From: Betaproteobacteria bacterium UBA2293 | GTDB lineage: Bacteria; Pseudomonadota; Gammaproteobacteria; Burkholderiales; Rhodocyclaceae | NCBI GenBank assembly: GCA_002345845.1 | Contig: DDWF01000258.1 | Coordinates: 1 to 17,824, forward strand | Direction: 5' to 3' | Length of the DNA stretch: 17,824 nucleotides | Shown here: positions 7,268 through 14,348 of the stretch, piece after piece | How the letters are laid out: each line of letters starts with the position of its first letter | How positions within the stretch are numbered: the first letter of the stretch is position 1 | Notes under the pieces: generated by a model | Seen by the model: the letters and a program-made list of their open reading frames with translations, nothing else | What the model was told of the DNA's origin: nothing | The model's database searches: none | Translations under genes and position numbers: made by a program

Positions 7268-8920
7268 TCACCAGTTGCGGAAACGGGAAGGCGGGGCGTA
7301 GAGGCCGCCCGACCAGCGCACCAGGTCCTTGACGGAACGGGCGGCGAGCAGGTCGCGCGTAGCCTGACGCGGGTCGATGCCGAGGTCTTCGGGACGGCGG
7401 ACGATGCCGCGGTCGCGCAGGTTCTCGACCATCGCCTTGTCGCGCGCCATGCCCACCGGCGTGAAGCCGGCGACACCGCGGATCGCCTGTTCGCGTTCTT
7501 CCGGGCTGCGGCAAAGCAGCAGGTTGGCAATGCCTTCCTCGGTGACGATGTGGCTGACGTCGTCGCCGTAGATCATGATCGGCGGCAGTTCGGCGCCCAT
7601 CGACTTCTGCAGCTGCCAGGCATCGAGTTCGTCGACGAAAACCGGCGCCATATGCTCACGGAAAGTCTCGACCATCTGCACCACCAGCTTGCGGCCGCGG
7701 ATGGCGTTCGGCCCGTAGGCCTCGCGCCCGGCCTTGAGCCAGGCCGGGCTGGCGTGGCGCCGGCCGTGCGGGTCGGAACCCATGTTCGGGGCGCCGCCGA
7801 AACCGGTGATGCGCCCCAGCGTCGCCGTCGAACTGTTGCCGGCCAGATCCATCTGCAAGGTCGAGCCGATGAACATGTCGCAGGCGTAGAGGCCGGCGGT
7901 TTGCGAGAAGGCCCGGTTGGAACGCATGCTGCCGTCGGCACCGGTGAAGAAGACGTCGGAACGGGCCGAAATGTAGGCGTCCATGCCGACTTCCGAACCG
8001 AAGCAGTGCACCGATTCGACAAAGCCGGACTCGATGGCCGGAATCAGCGTCGGATGCGGATTGAGCGCCCAGTGCGTGCAGATTTTGCCTTTCAGGCCGA
8101 GATCGGCGGCATAGGTCGGCAGCAGCAACTCGATCGCCGCGGTGTCGAAGCCGATGCCGTGGTTCAGGCGGGTGACGCCGTACTCGGCGTAGATGCCCTT
8201 GATCGCCATCATCGCCATCAGCACCTGGACTTCGGTGATCTGCGCCGGGTCGCGGGTGAACAACGGCTCGATGTAGTTCGGCTTCGGCGCCAGCACCGTG
8301 AAATCGACCCAGTCGGCCGGCACATCGACGCGCGGCAATTTTTCCAGCCGCTCATTGACCTGCGCGATGACGATGCCGCCCTTGAAAGCGGTCGCCTCGA
8401 CGATGGCCGGCGTGTCCTCGGTATTCGGCCCGAGATAGAGGTTGCCTTCGGCATCGGCGGCCTGCGCCGCGATCAGCGCGACGTTGGGCGTCAGGTCGAG
8501 GAAGTAGCGGCCAAACAGCTCAAGATAGGTATGTATGGCGCCGATCTCGATGCGCTGTTCCTGGACCAGCTTGGCCAGGCGGGCGCCCTGCGGACCGCTG
8601 AAAGAAAAGTCGAGGCGGTTTGCCAGGCCGCGCTCGAAAAGGTCCACATGACTCGGAAGAGCCAGGACTGACTGGACCATGCTGAGGTGATTGATACGGG
8701 CCGGATCGCAGTCGGCCAGCGACTCGGAGAGGAAATCGGCCTGCTTCTGGTTGTTGCCTTCGAGGCAGACGCGGTCGCCGGGCTGGATGACGGCTTCCAG
8801 CAGGTCGATGCTGCGCTCGGCCGGAACGGCCTTGGCGAGGCCGAGACCGGCCGCCCTTTCGAGGCGGCGGGCACGGCTCTGGCGCAGGCTGTCCCAGTTG
8901 CGGGATTGAGGTGCGTTCAT
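7268..8920 (-). CDS. mdcA: Malonate decarboxylase alpha subunit MdcA (acetyl-ACP:malonate ACP transferase)
   Basis: A 550-residue protein of the CoA-transferase type, the normal MdcA size. Recognisable stretches are ICLEG-type VCLEGNNQKQADFL (about residues 51-64), the central GFGGAPNMGSDPHGRRH and the closing GGLYAPPSRFRNW. It exchanges the acetyl group on MdcC for malonate, releasing acetate and regenerating malonyl-S-ACP. The start MNAPQSRNWD lies 17 bases after the dctM stop; a longer in-frame start at 9043 would overlap dctM and is not supported. The Shine-Dalgarno (GGACAG) is weak, suggesting reliance on coupling to dctM. It is the first mdc gene after the transporter. Confidence 0.95.
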   Translation of the reverse strand: MNAPQSRNWDSLRQSRARRLERAAGLGLAKAVPAERSIDLLEAVIQPGDRVCLEGNNQKQADFLSESLADCDPARINHLSMVQSVLALPSHVDLFERGLANRLDFSFSGPQGARLAKLVQEQRIEIGAIHTYLELFGRYFLDLTPNVALIAAQAADAEGNLYLGPNTEDTPAIVEATAFKGGIVIAQVNERLEKLPRVDVPADWVDFTVLAPKPNYIEPLFTRDPAQITEVQVLMAMMAIKGIYAEYGVTRLNHGIGFDTAAIELLLPTYAADLGLKGKICTHWALNPHPTLIPAIESGFVESVHCFGSEVGMDAYISARSDVFFTGADGSMRSNRAFSQTAGLYACDMFIGSTLQMDLAGNSSTATLGRITGFGGAPNMGSDPHGRRHASPAWLKAGREAYGPNAIRGRKLVVQMVETFREHMAPVFVDELDAWQLQKSMGAELPPIMIYGDDVSHIVTEEGIANLLLCRSPEEREQAIRGVAGFTPVGMARDKAMVENLRDRGIVRRPEDLGIDPRQATRDLLAARSVKDLVRWSGGLYAPPSRFRNW

Positions 8921-8937
8921 GATGATCTGTCCGTCAC

Positions 8938-10278
8938 TCAGGAGCCGGCGTACTGCGACGGCAGCCAGGTGGCGATTTCCGGGAAGATGCACAACAGCAC
9001 GATGCCGAGCGCCATCAGTCCGAGGAAGGGCATGGTGCCCCACATGATCTGCTTGAGCTTGACGTCGGGCGCGATACCGCTGATGACAAAGAGATTGAGA
9101 CCGACCGGCGGTGTCACCAGGCCCATTTCCATGTTGATGGTCATGATCACGCCGAACCAGATCAGGTCGATATCGAGGGCGACCAGCGCCGGCAGCAGCA
9201 CCGGAGTAACCATCAGGATGATGGCAACCGGCGGCAGGAAGAAACCGAGGACCAGCAGCATCACGTTAACCCAGAGCAGGAACTCCCACTTGCCCATGCC
9301 CAGCCCGACCAGCCAGGCGGCGGCCGACTGGGTGATGTGCAGGTAGCTCATCACGTAGGTATAGAGGAAGGACATGGCGATGATCAGCATGATCATCGAC
9401 GACTCGCGGGCGGTGCCGGAAAGGATCACCTTCATGTCGGCCCAGCGCCAGCAGCCGTAGATGCTCATGACCATCAGCATGGCGCCGAAGGCACCGATGC
9501 CGGCGACTTCCGACGGCGTCGCCCAGCCGTCGTAGAGGGCGACCATGACGATCATGATCAGACCGAGGAAGGGCAACAGGCGCGGCAGGATTTCCAGCTT
9601 TTCCTTCCAGCTGTAGAACTCCACCGGCTCGGCGGCCAGGCCGGTCGCCTTGTGCTTGAGCAAGCGCTCGGTCTTCTCTGCCCAGGCCTTGTACATCACC
9701 CAGATGGCGAACAGTGCGGTCAGCAGCAGACCGGGGCCGACACCGGCCATGAACAGCTTGCCGATCGATTGCTCGGTGGCCAGGCCATAGAGAATCAGCG
9801 TCAGCGACGGCGGGATCAGGATACCCAGGGTGCCGCCGGCCGCGATCAAACCGGTGGCCAGTTGCTCGGAATAGCCGCGCTTGCGCATTTCCGGAATACC
9901 GGCCGAACCGATCGCCGCACAGGTCGCCGGCGACGAACCGCACATCGCGGAAAACACCGAACAGGCCAGCGTATTGGCCAGCCCGAGGCCGCCCGGCATC
10001 TTGTACAGCCAGCGGTTCAGCGAGTTGTACAGGTCAGCGCCAGCACGCGACTTGCCGATTGCCGCCCCCATCAGGATGAACAGCGGAATGGTCAGCAGCG
10101 TAAAGCTGTTCAGCTCCGAGAAGATGGTCTCGGCGATGATGCTCAGCTGCGCCGCCGGCATGAAGAAGTACATGAAGATCACCGCCACCGAACCCAAGGC
10201 GAAGGCGATCGGCATGCCGGAAAAGAGGAAGACAAAGGTGGCCAGCCCGTACATCAGGCCCATTTGTGCGACGCTCAT
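8938..10278 (-). CDS. dctM: TRAP transporter large permease subunit, DctM family
   Basis: A 446-residue polytopic membrane protein with about twelve hydrophobic segments. The DctM pattern is clear: GMPIAFALG near residue 21, IPLFILMGAAIGKSRAGADL near 64, and the signature GSSPATCAAIGSAGIPEM at about 114-131. This subunit is the sodium-driven channel of a TRAP carboxylate importer. The ATG overlaps the dctQ stop (ATGA), and mdcA starts 17 bases downstream. Because it is built into the mdc operon, malonate is the likely substrate; the symbol here denotes family, not proven C4-dicarboxylate transport. Confidence 0.93.
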   Translation of the reverse strand: MSVAQMGLMYGLATFVFLFSGMPIAFALGSVAVIFMYFFMPAAQLSIIAETIFSELNSFTLLTIPLFILMGAAIGKSRAGADLYNSLNRWLYKMPGGLGLANTLACSVFSAMCGSSPATCAAIGSAGIPEMRKRGYSEQLATGLIAAGGTLGILIPPSLTLILYGLATEQSIGKLFMAGVGPGLLLTALFAIWVMYKAWAEKTERLLKHKATGLAAEPVEFYSWKEKLEILPRLLPFLGLIMIVMVALYDGWATPSEVAGIGAFGAMLMVMSIYGCWRWADMKVILSGTARESSMIMLIIAMSFLYTYVMSYLHITQSAAAWLVGLGMGKWEFLLWVNVMLLVLGFFLPPVAIILMVTPVLLPALVALDIDLIWFGVIMTINMEMGLVTPPVGLNLFVISGIAPDVKLKQIMWGTMPFLGLMALGIVLLCIFPEIATWLPSQYAGS

Positions 10279-10859
10279 TTGCGATCTCCTTCGTCGTCAT
10301 GCTGGATGCGTTCGATGGCCACCTGGATGGCGGCGTTGTGCTCCTTCGGCGGCTGATGCGAGCGCATGGCTTCCGGCAGCGAGTCCTCGATGAACTGGAC
10401 AAAGATCTGCAGGGTCAGCGAGGTCATGCCGACGGCCATGGTGGCGAACACCGGCCACATCTTCGGCGCCCAGGAGGTGTCGCTCATGCGCCCCTCGTCC
10501 CAGGCCTCGTAGAAGAATTCCCAGCAGTTCCAGGTAATGAAGGCGCAGAACAGGAAGGACAGCAGATCGGTCAGCGCCAGGCGCCACTGGGTCCAGCTGC
10601 GCGGCATGATCTCGTCGAGTATCTCGATCGGTACATGGCCACGGTTGAGCTGGGTATGCGCTGCCGCCAGGAAGCTGGAAGCGATCAGCAACATCACACA
10701 GAACTCGATTTCCCAGTCGGTCGGCCAGGCGAAGAAATAACGGACGGCTACCTCGAAGACGAGGACACCACTGGAGACGACGATCAGGAAGGCCGACAGG
10801 TAACCGGTCGCGATGTTGAAGGCCTTGACCGCGCGGCTGATGAAATATCCGGGGCTCAT
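10275..10859 (-). CDS. dctQ: TRAP transporter small permease subunit, DctQ family
   Basis: A 194-residue protein with four predicted membrane segments. Residues 33-51 hold the DctQ hallmark: a hydrophobic helix ending in VRYFF, then W-P-T-D-W-E-I-E. It pairs with DctM to form the membrane part of the transporter. The gene is preceded by AAGGTGA as ribosome binding site, downstream of the hairpin that separates it from dctP, and ends in an ATGA overlap with dctM. A rather long cytoplasmic C-terminus rich in charged residues (AIERIQHDDEGDRK) is present. Confidence 0.91.
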   Translation of the reverse strand: MSPGYFISRAVKAFNIATGYLSAFLIVVSSGVLVFEVAVRYFFAWPTDWEIEFCVMLLIASSFLAAAHTQLNRGHVPIEILDEIMPRSWTQWRLALTDLLSFLFCAFITWNCWEFFYEAWDEGRMSDTSWAPKMWPVFATMAVGMTSLTLQIFVQFIEDSLPEAMRSHQPPKEHNAAIQVAIERIQHDDEGDRK

Positions 10860-10872
10860 GATTCACCTTGAG

Positions 10873-10904
10873 AAAAAGGAGGGGCCGGGCCTTGCCCGGC
10901 CCTC
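10873..10904 (-). terminator. Terminator-like GC hairpin between dctP and dctQ (probable intraoperonic attenuator)
   Basis: On the minus strand, starting a few bases after the dctP stop, GGGCCGGGC pairs perfectly with GCCCGGCCC across a three-base loop (10882-10890 with 10894-10902). The stem extends by two more pairs after a single bulged base, and a run of five T residues follows at 10877-10873. This is the full form of an intrinsic terminator inside an operon. It probably stops most transcripts after dctP or protects the dctP 3' end, giving more binding protein than membrane subunits and enzymes. Confidence 0.75.
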
Positions 10905-10907
10905 GGG

Positions 10908-11933
10908 TTACTTGACCGACAGCGCCATGTCGAGCAGCTCGCGGCCGCCCTTGATGTTCTCGGCGAAATCCTTGAACGCGGTCTGTTCGGCGACGGCACG
11001 CCAGGCGGCGAACGCCTTGTCGTCCATGTCGGACACCTTGGCCCCGGCCTTCGCATAGACCTCTGCCATGCGCAGGTCGTCCTTCTTCGACTCATCGACA
11101 CCGAACTGCTCAAGGCTGGCGCCGACTTCGCTGACGATCTTCTGCTGGTCCGGCGTCAGCGAGTCGTAGAGGCTCTTGGAGATCAGCAGCGGCTCGAACA
11201 TGTACCAGAAGCTCTTGTTGCGCGCCGTCGTCACGAACTTGGTGAATTCGTACAGGCGGAAGCTGATCAGCGAAGTGCTGGAAGTCAGCGCCGCATCAAG
11301 CACACCAGACTGCATGGCGCTGTAGATTTCCGAAGATGGCATGCCGGTCACTGCGGCACCGGCGCCCTTCAGCATCTGATCCATTTCCTTGCTGCCGCCA
11401 CGGAACTTCAGCCCCTTGGCATCCTCAGGCACAACCACCGACTTCTTGGTCGAGGCGATGCCGCCGGCCTGCCAGACCCAGGTGATGATCTTGATATTCT
11501 TTTCGGCGAGGATACGCTCGAGTTCCTTGCCGATCGGTGCATTTTTCCAGCGCATGCCCTGCTCGTAACTGCTCACCAGGGTCGGCATCAAGGTCAGGTT
11601 GACCGCCGGAATCTCGCCGCCGCCATAGGCCAGCGGCACCAGGCTCATGTCCAGCGCACTCTTGCGCAGGGCGCCGATCTGGCTGTTGGTCTTCATCAGC
11701 GAACTGCCCGGGTAGATCTCGAACTTCAGGCTGCCCTTGCTCTGCTTCTCAACTTCGGCAGCGAAACGGCGGACCAGGCGGTCGCGGAAATCGCCGTCTT
11801 CAGAAGTTGCCGCCGGGAACTGGTGGGAAATCTTGATGACGCGCGGCGCCTGGGCATGTGCCGCAGGCAGGGCAAAGCTCAGGGCAGCGGCGGCAACGGC
11901 GAGAGTAAAGTGACGCTTGGTCTTGCTGATCAT
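10908..11933 (-). CDS. dctP: TRAP transporter periplasmic substrate-binding protein, DctP family
   Basis: A 341-residue DctP-type binding protein. A Sec signal peptide spans residues 1-27 (KTKRHF, then a hydrophobic core ending PAAHA), with cleavage expected before QAPRVIK. The body shows ISHQFP, the YPGSSL stretch and GLKFRGG, in which R178 corresponds to the conserved arginine that forms the carboxylate salt bridge in TRAP binding proteins. It captures the substrate in the periplasm and hands it to DctQM. A strong Shine-Dalgarno (GGAGGAGA) sits about seven bases before the ATG. It is the first gene of the operon, divergent from the GntR gene, and followed by a terminator-like hairpin. Malonate as ligand is inferred from context. 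Confidence 0.93.
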   Translation of the reverse strand: MISKTKRHFTLAVAAAALSFALPAAHAQAPRVIKISHQFPAATSEDGDFRDRLVRRFAAEVEKQSKGSLKFEIYPGSSLMKTNSQIGALRKSALDMSLVPLAYGGGEIPAVNLTLMPTLVSSYEQGMRWKNAPIGKELERILAEKNIKIITWVWQAGGIASTKKSVVVPEDAKGLKFRGGSKEMDQMLKGAGAAVTGMPSSEIYSAMQSGVLDAALTSSTSLISFRLYEFTKFVTTARNKSFWYMFEPLLISKSLYDSLTPDQQKIVSEVGASLEQFGVDESKKDDLRMAEVYAKAGAKVSDMDDKAFAAWRAVAEQTAFKDFAENIKGGRELLDMALSVK

Positions 11934-12042
11934 GGATGTCTCCTCCAGGGTTAGTCAGGTACGGACGGTGAATCCTCACTGGCTGGCTTATCCTGACCCC
12001 AGGAATGCCGCACTGCTGTTTTGTGTTCAATAATCACCGTTG

Positions 12043-12050
12043 TGTATACA
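12043..12050. promoter_or_regulatory. Palindrome TGTATACA, candidate operator of the FCD regulator
   Basis: A perfect 8-base palindrome. Read on the minus strand with flanks it is TTGTATACAC, which differs by one base from TTGTATACAA, an instance of the TNGTNNACNA pattern used by several FCD-type GntR regulators. It begins at or just after the predicted dctP transcription start and abuts the dctP -10, a normal site for repression. Confidence 0.45.
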
Positions 12051-12077
12051 AGATAGCAGAGATTGAATACTGGTCAA
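12050..12077 (-). promoter_or_regulatory. Predicted sigma70-type promoter of the dctP-mdc operon
   Basis: On the minus strand TTGACC (plus 12077-12072) and TATCTT (plus 12055-12050) are separated by 16 bases. The start site would fall near 12043, giving a leader of about 110 bases before dctP. The leader contains a 7-base inverted repeat (TCACCGT 12034-12040 with ACGGTGA 11965-11971). The -35 overlaps the spacer of the gntR promoter, so the two promoters are interlocked. Confidence 0.45.
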
Positions 12078-12092
12078 CTAATTTCGTATAAT
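12063..12092 (+). promoter_or_regulatory. Predicted sigma70 promoter of the GntR/FCD regulator gene
   Basis: TTGAAT (12063-12068) and a perfect TATAAT (12087-12092) are separated by 18 bases. The start would be near 12099, giving a leader of about 24 bases that contains the GGAG ribosome binding site. The palindromic TGGTCAACTA lies inside the spacer. Confidence 0.6.
12071..12080. promoter_or_regulatory. TGGTCAACTA, candidate FCD-GntR operator inside both promoters
   Basis: This 10-base site matches the TNGTNNACNA pattern of FCD-subfamily GntR operators at every fixed position. It sits between the -35 and -10 of the gntR promoter and contains the dctP -35 on the other strand. Binding here would block both promoters at once, giving autoregulation together with control of the malonate operon. 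Confidence 0.45.
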
Positions 12093-12122
12093 TGAATCAC
12101 TGCTATCTGTTGGAGCGAAATC

Positions 12123-12809
12123 GTGAACAGCCCTGTTGATGTCCCGGCCACCACCCGCCAGTCAGAACGCCTCGGCGAACTGATTGAGGAACGCATCGTC
12201 ACCGGCGTTTATCCGCCCGGTACGCGCCTTGATGAACAGGAACTGGCCGACACCTTCGGCGTCTCGCGAACGCCGGTGCGCGAGGCACTGATCCAGCTGG
12301 CCTCGGTCGGCCTGATCGAGATCAAGCCGCGGCGTGGCGCAACGGTGCCTGAAGTCGGCGCCGAACGGGTCTGCGAAATGTTTGAAGTCATGGCCGAACT
12401 GGAAGCCATGTGCGGCCGTCTGGCGGCACGGCGGATCACGGCCGACGAGCAGGTCGCCCTGCAGGACGCGCATCGCGCCTGCGAAGCAGCGCGCGACGCC
12501 AATACGCCGGATATCTATTACCAGTTGAATGAAGTCTTCCACCAGCGCATCTACGAAGCCAGCCACAACGGCTTCCTGGTCGAGCAGGCGACCGCCCTGC
12601 ACCGCCGGCTACGCCCCTACCGGCGCCTGCAGTTGCGGGTGCGCAACCGCATGGCGACCTCGTTCAACGAGCATCAGGCGATTGTCGATGCCATCATCAA
12701 GGGCGACAGCGACCTCGCCTCGGCGCTATTACGCGCCCACGTGACGGTTCAGGGGGAACGCTTCGCCGACCTCGTCGCCACGCTGCGCGACTTCAAGGCC
12801 GGCGCCTGA
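12123..12809 (+). CDS. GntR family regulator, FCD (FadR-C) subfamily; probable malonate-operon regulator
   Basis: A 228-residue regulator. The winged helix-turn-helix occupies about residues 15-75, with the GntR pattern PPGTRLDEQELADTFGVSR and PVREAL. The C-terminal all-helical FCD domain has the metal/ligand residues N136, H140 (NEVFH), H184 (FNEHQAIV) and H206 (RAHV). Such proteins usually bind small carboxylates and leave DNA on binding. The start codon is GTG with GGAG seven bases upstream. It is divergent from dctP, with a shared promoter region, and convergent with the TSUP gene (six-base gap). In classical clusters the regulator is the LysR-type MdcR; this protein probably takes that role, by position. 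Confidence 0.92.
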   Translation: MNSPVDVPATTRQSERLGELIEERIVTGVYPPGTRLDEQELADTFGVSRTPVREALIQLASVGLIEIKPRRGATVPEVGAERVCEMFEVMAELEAMCGRLAARRITADEQVALQDAHRACEAARDANTPDIYYQLNEVFHQRIYEASHNGFLVEQATALHRRLRPYRRLQLRVRNRMATSFNEHQAIVDAIIKGDSDLASALLRAHVTVQGERFADLVATLRDFKAGA

Positions 12810-12815
12810 ACGACT

Positions 12816-13616
12816 TCAGCCGATCAGGCTGTGCAGCATCTTGGTCGCCAGCAGGGCGAGGAAGCCGCCAAAGGCCCGCTTCAGTTGCTTGACCGGCAGC
12901 TTGTGCGCCAGTTTGGCACCGACCGGCGCCATCAGGATGCTCATTGCGACGATGCCGACGAAGGCCGGCAGATAGATATAGCCGAAGGTATAGGCCGGCA
13001 GCGCGCTATCGCTCCAGCCAGCAACGATGTAGCCGACGGCGCCGGCGACGGCAATCGGAAAACCCAGCGCCGACGAGGTACCGACGGCGTTGTGGATGGC
13101 GACATTGCAGAACAGCATGAAGGGCACCGACAGGAAACCGCCACCGGCGGCGACCAGACTGGATATCACGCCGATCACCCCGCCGGCGACGAAGCGCCCC
13201 CAGTTCCCCGGCATCTGGCGGTGGGCATGCGGCTTGAAGTCGAGGATCATCTGAATTGACGCGTAATAGACGATGACCACAAAAATCGCCGTCATCGGCC
13301 CGGTCGGCACCTGGCCGGCGACCAGCGAGCCGCCGAAAGTGCCCAGCACCAGTCCGGGCGCCATCGTCCGGACGATATCCCAGCGCACGGCACCGTGCGC
13401 GTGGTGGGCACGCATGCTGGAAATCGACGTAAACACGATGGTCGCCATCGAGGTGCCAAGCGCCAGATGCATCACGTGCTCAGGCGGAAAGTTCTGGGCA
13501 ACGAACAGCATGTACATGAACGGCACCAGCGTCAGCCCACCGCCAACACCAAAGAGGCCAGCGACGAAACCGCCGAAAATGCCGAGCAAAGGATAGGTGA
13601 GCCACCAGATGGTCAT
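12816..13616 (-). CDS. TSUP (TauE/SafE) family membrane permease, second copy
   Basis: A 266-residue permease with the paired TSUP signatures: AGLFGVGGG at residues 19-27 and GVIGVISSLVAAGGG in the second half. It begins MTIWWLTYPLLG; the ATG overlaps the stop of the EVE gene (ATGA), which decides this start over a longer in-frame one at 13652. It resembles the permease at 2050-2856 through most of its length (shared HLALGTSMATI, SSMRAHHAH against SSLRAHHAH, and KLPVKQLKR against RLPVRVLRR). The substrate is unknown. It sits next to the malonate regulator but is co-translated with the EVE gene, so the link with malonate is uncertain. Confidence 0.9.
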   Translation of the reverse strand: MTIWWLTYPLLGIFGGFVAGLFGVGGGLTLVPFMYMLFVAQNFPPEHVMHLALGTSMATIVFTSISSMRAHHAHGAVRWDIVRTMAPGLVLGTFGGSLVAGQVPTGPMTAIFVVIVYYASIQMILDFKPHAHRQMPGNWGRFVAGGVIGVISSLVAAGGGFLSVPFMLFCNVAIHNAVGTSSALGFPIAVAGAVGYIVAGWSDSALPAYTFGYIYLPAFVGIVAMSILMAPVGAKLAHKLPVKQLKRAFGGFLALLATKMLHSLIG

Positions 13617-14080
13617 GAGTTTGTCGTCAGAAGCCGGGTGATGAACGCCCATTCGCCGGCCGTCACCGGCGTGATCGACAGCCGGTTGCCGCGGGCAAGG
13701 AGGCGCATGTTAGCAAGTTCCGGACAGCTGCGCAGTTCGGCCAGGGTCAGATAGCGCGTCCTGGCGACAAAGCGGACATCGCGGACCAGCCAGCGGGGAT
13801 TCTCCGGCGCCGATCTAGCATCGAAATAGGGACCATCAACGGCGAACTGCGTGGCATCCGGATAGGGTTCGGAATTTATCTCGCAGATGCCGGCGATACC
13901 CGGTTCGGCGCAACCGGAATGATAAAAGAACGCCAGATCGCCGATTTTCATGCCGTCGCGCAGGAAATTGCGCGCCTGGTAATTACGCACCCCGAACCAG
14001 GGCACGGTTTGCCCGGGTGCCGCGGCGAGATCGTCGATCGACACCTCGTCGGGCTCGGATTTCATCAGCCAGTAGTTCAT
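13613..14080 (-). CDS. EVE domain-containing protein (PUA-like fold)
   Basis: A 155-residue protein covering a complete EVE domain. It opens MNYWLMKSEPDEVSIDDL and contains the conserved PWFGVRNYQARNFLR (residues 27-41) and LAFFYHSGC (49-57), the aromatic-rich pocket of the fold. EVE domains relate to YTH and PUA domains and are thought to bind modified bases in nucleic acid; some occur in anti-phage systems, but this short stand-alone form is a common housekeeping neighbour of 6S RNA and zapA. The ATG at 14080 fits the family N-terminus. It lies about 20 bases downstream of the 6S terminator and has no own promoter that I can see; its stop overlaps the TSUP start. Confidence 0.92.
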   Translation of the reverse strand: MNYWLMKSEPDEVSIDDLAAAPGQTVPWFGVRNYQARNFLRDGMKIGDLAFFYHSGCAEPGIAGICEINSEPYPDATQFAVDGPYFDARSAPENPRWLVRDVRFVARTRYLTLAELRSCPELANMRLLARGNRLSITPVTAGEWAFITRLLTTNS

Positions 14081-14098
14081 GTCGCGGTTCCGCAAATG

Positions 14099-14129
14099 AA
14101 AACAGGTGGCAGAAAAATCTGCCACCTGT
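14099..14129 (-). terminator. Intrinsic terminator after 6S RNA
   Basis: ACAGGTGGCAG (14102-14112) pairs perfectly with CTGCCACCTGT (14119-14129), an 11-base stem that an extra A-T pair can extend, with a small A-rich loop. On the minus strand the stem is followed by UUUUC-A-UUU. It ends the 6S transcript and stands about 20 bases before the EVE start, so the EVE-TSUP pair probably depends on readthrough or on a promoter within it. Confidence 0.8.
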
Positions 14130-14140
14130 CTGGAGGAAGG

Positions 14141-14314
14141 CCCCCGCAAGTGCCGTCAGGCCGGCATCCTGAACCTGGGTCCAGAGTGGTTGCTTTCCTT
14201 CCGCTTCAGGCACCCGCGACGAAGCGGGCGCACAACAGCGGTTTCGATGGTCCGCAACCGATGCCAATCAGCATTGGTTCAAGGAATGTATGGCCTTAAC
14301 AAACACCGCAGGGG
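14141..14314 (-). ncRNA. ssrS: 6S RNA
   Basis: About 174 bases between zapA and an intrinsic terminator, the usual place of ssrS in beta- and gammaproteobacteria. On the minus strand the 5' end CCCCUGCGGUG and the 3' end CACUUGCGGGG form an interrupted closing stem. Further in, CCUUGAACC (14284-14276) pairs with GGUUCAGG (14175-14168), leaving a large central bubble capped by a hairpin CCCGC-UUCGUC-GCGGG. This long rod with an open bubble is the 6S shape that mimics an open promoter and binds sigma70-RNA polymerase. The exact ends are estimated from the stem. I could not identify its promoter. Confidence 0.8.
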
Positions 14315-14348
14315 ACGCTCGGCGGGCGGCGCCGGGGTCAGTAACAGC

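Larger units (their letters stand above)
12051..12108. repeat. 9-base inverted repeat framing the shared promoter region
   Basis: AGATAGCAG at 12051-12059 and CTGCTATCT at 12100-12108 are perfect inverted copies 40 bases apart. They bracket the predicted gntR -35 and -10, and the left copy overlaps the dctP -10. Between them, ATTGAAT occurs twice as a direct repeat (12062-12068 and 12091-12097). The symmetry suggests a second binding site or a looping arrangement, not proven. Confidence 0.45.

Noticed and set aside
6952..7530. N-terminal extension of MdcD to 493 residues
   Set aside because: The extension would run through mdcC and the end of mdcA in another frame; the ATGA overlap at 6948-6951 and family length support the 300-residue form.
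7232..8671. A 479-codon open frame antisense to mdcA
   Set aside because: Shadow of mdcA; composition is Arg/Gly/Asp-rich without motifs, and mdcA is unmistakable.
13613..14080. EVE-domain protein as part of an anti-phage defence system
   Set aside because: The form is short and stand-alone in the conserved zapA-6S neighbourhood, with no nuclease, helicase or methylase gene nearby.
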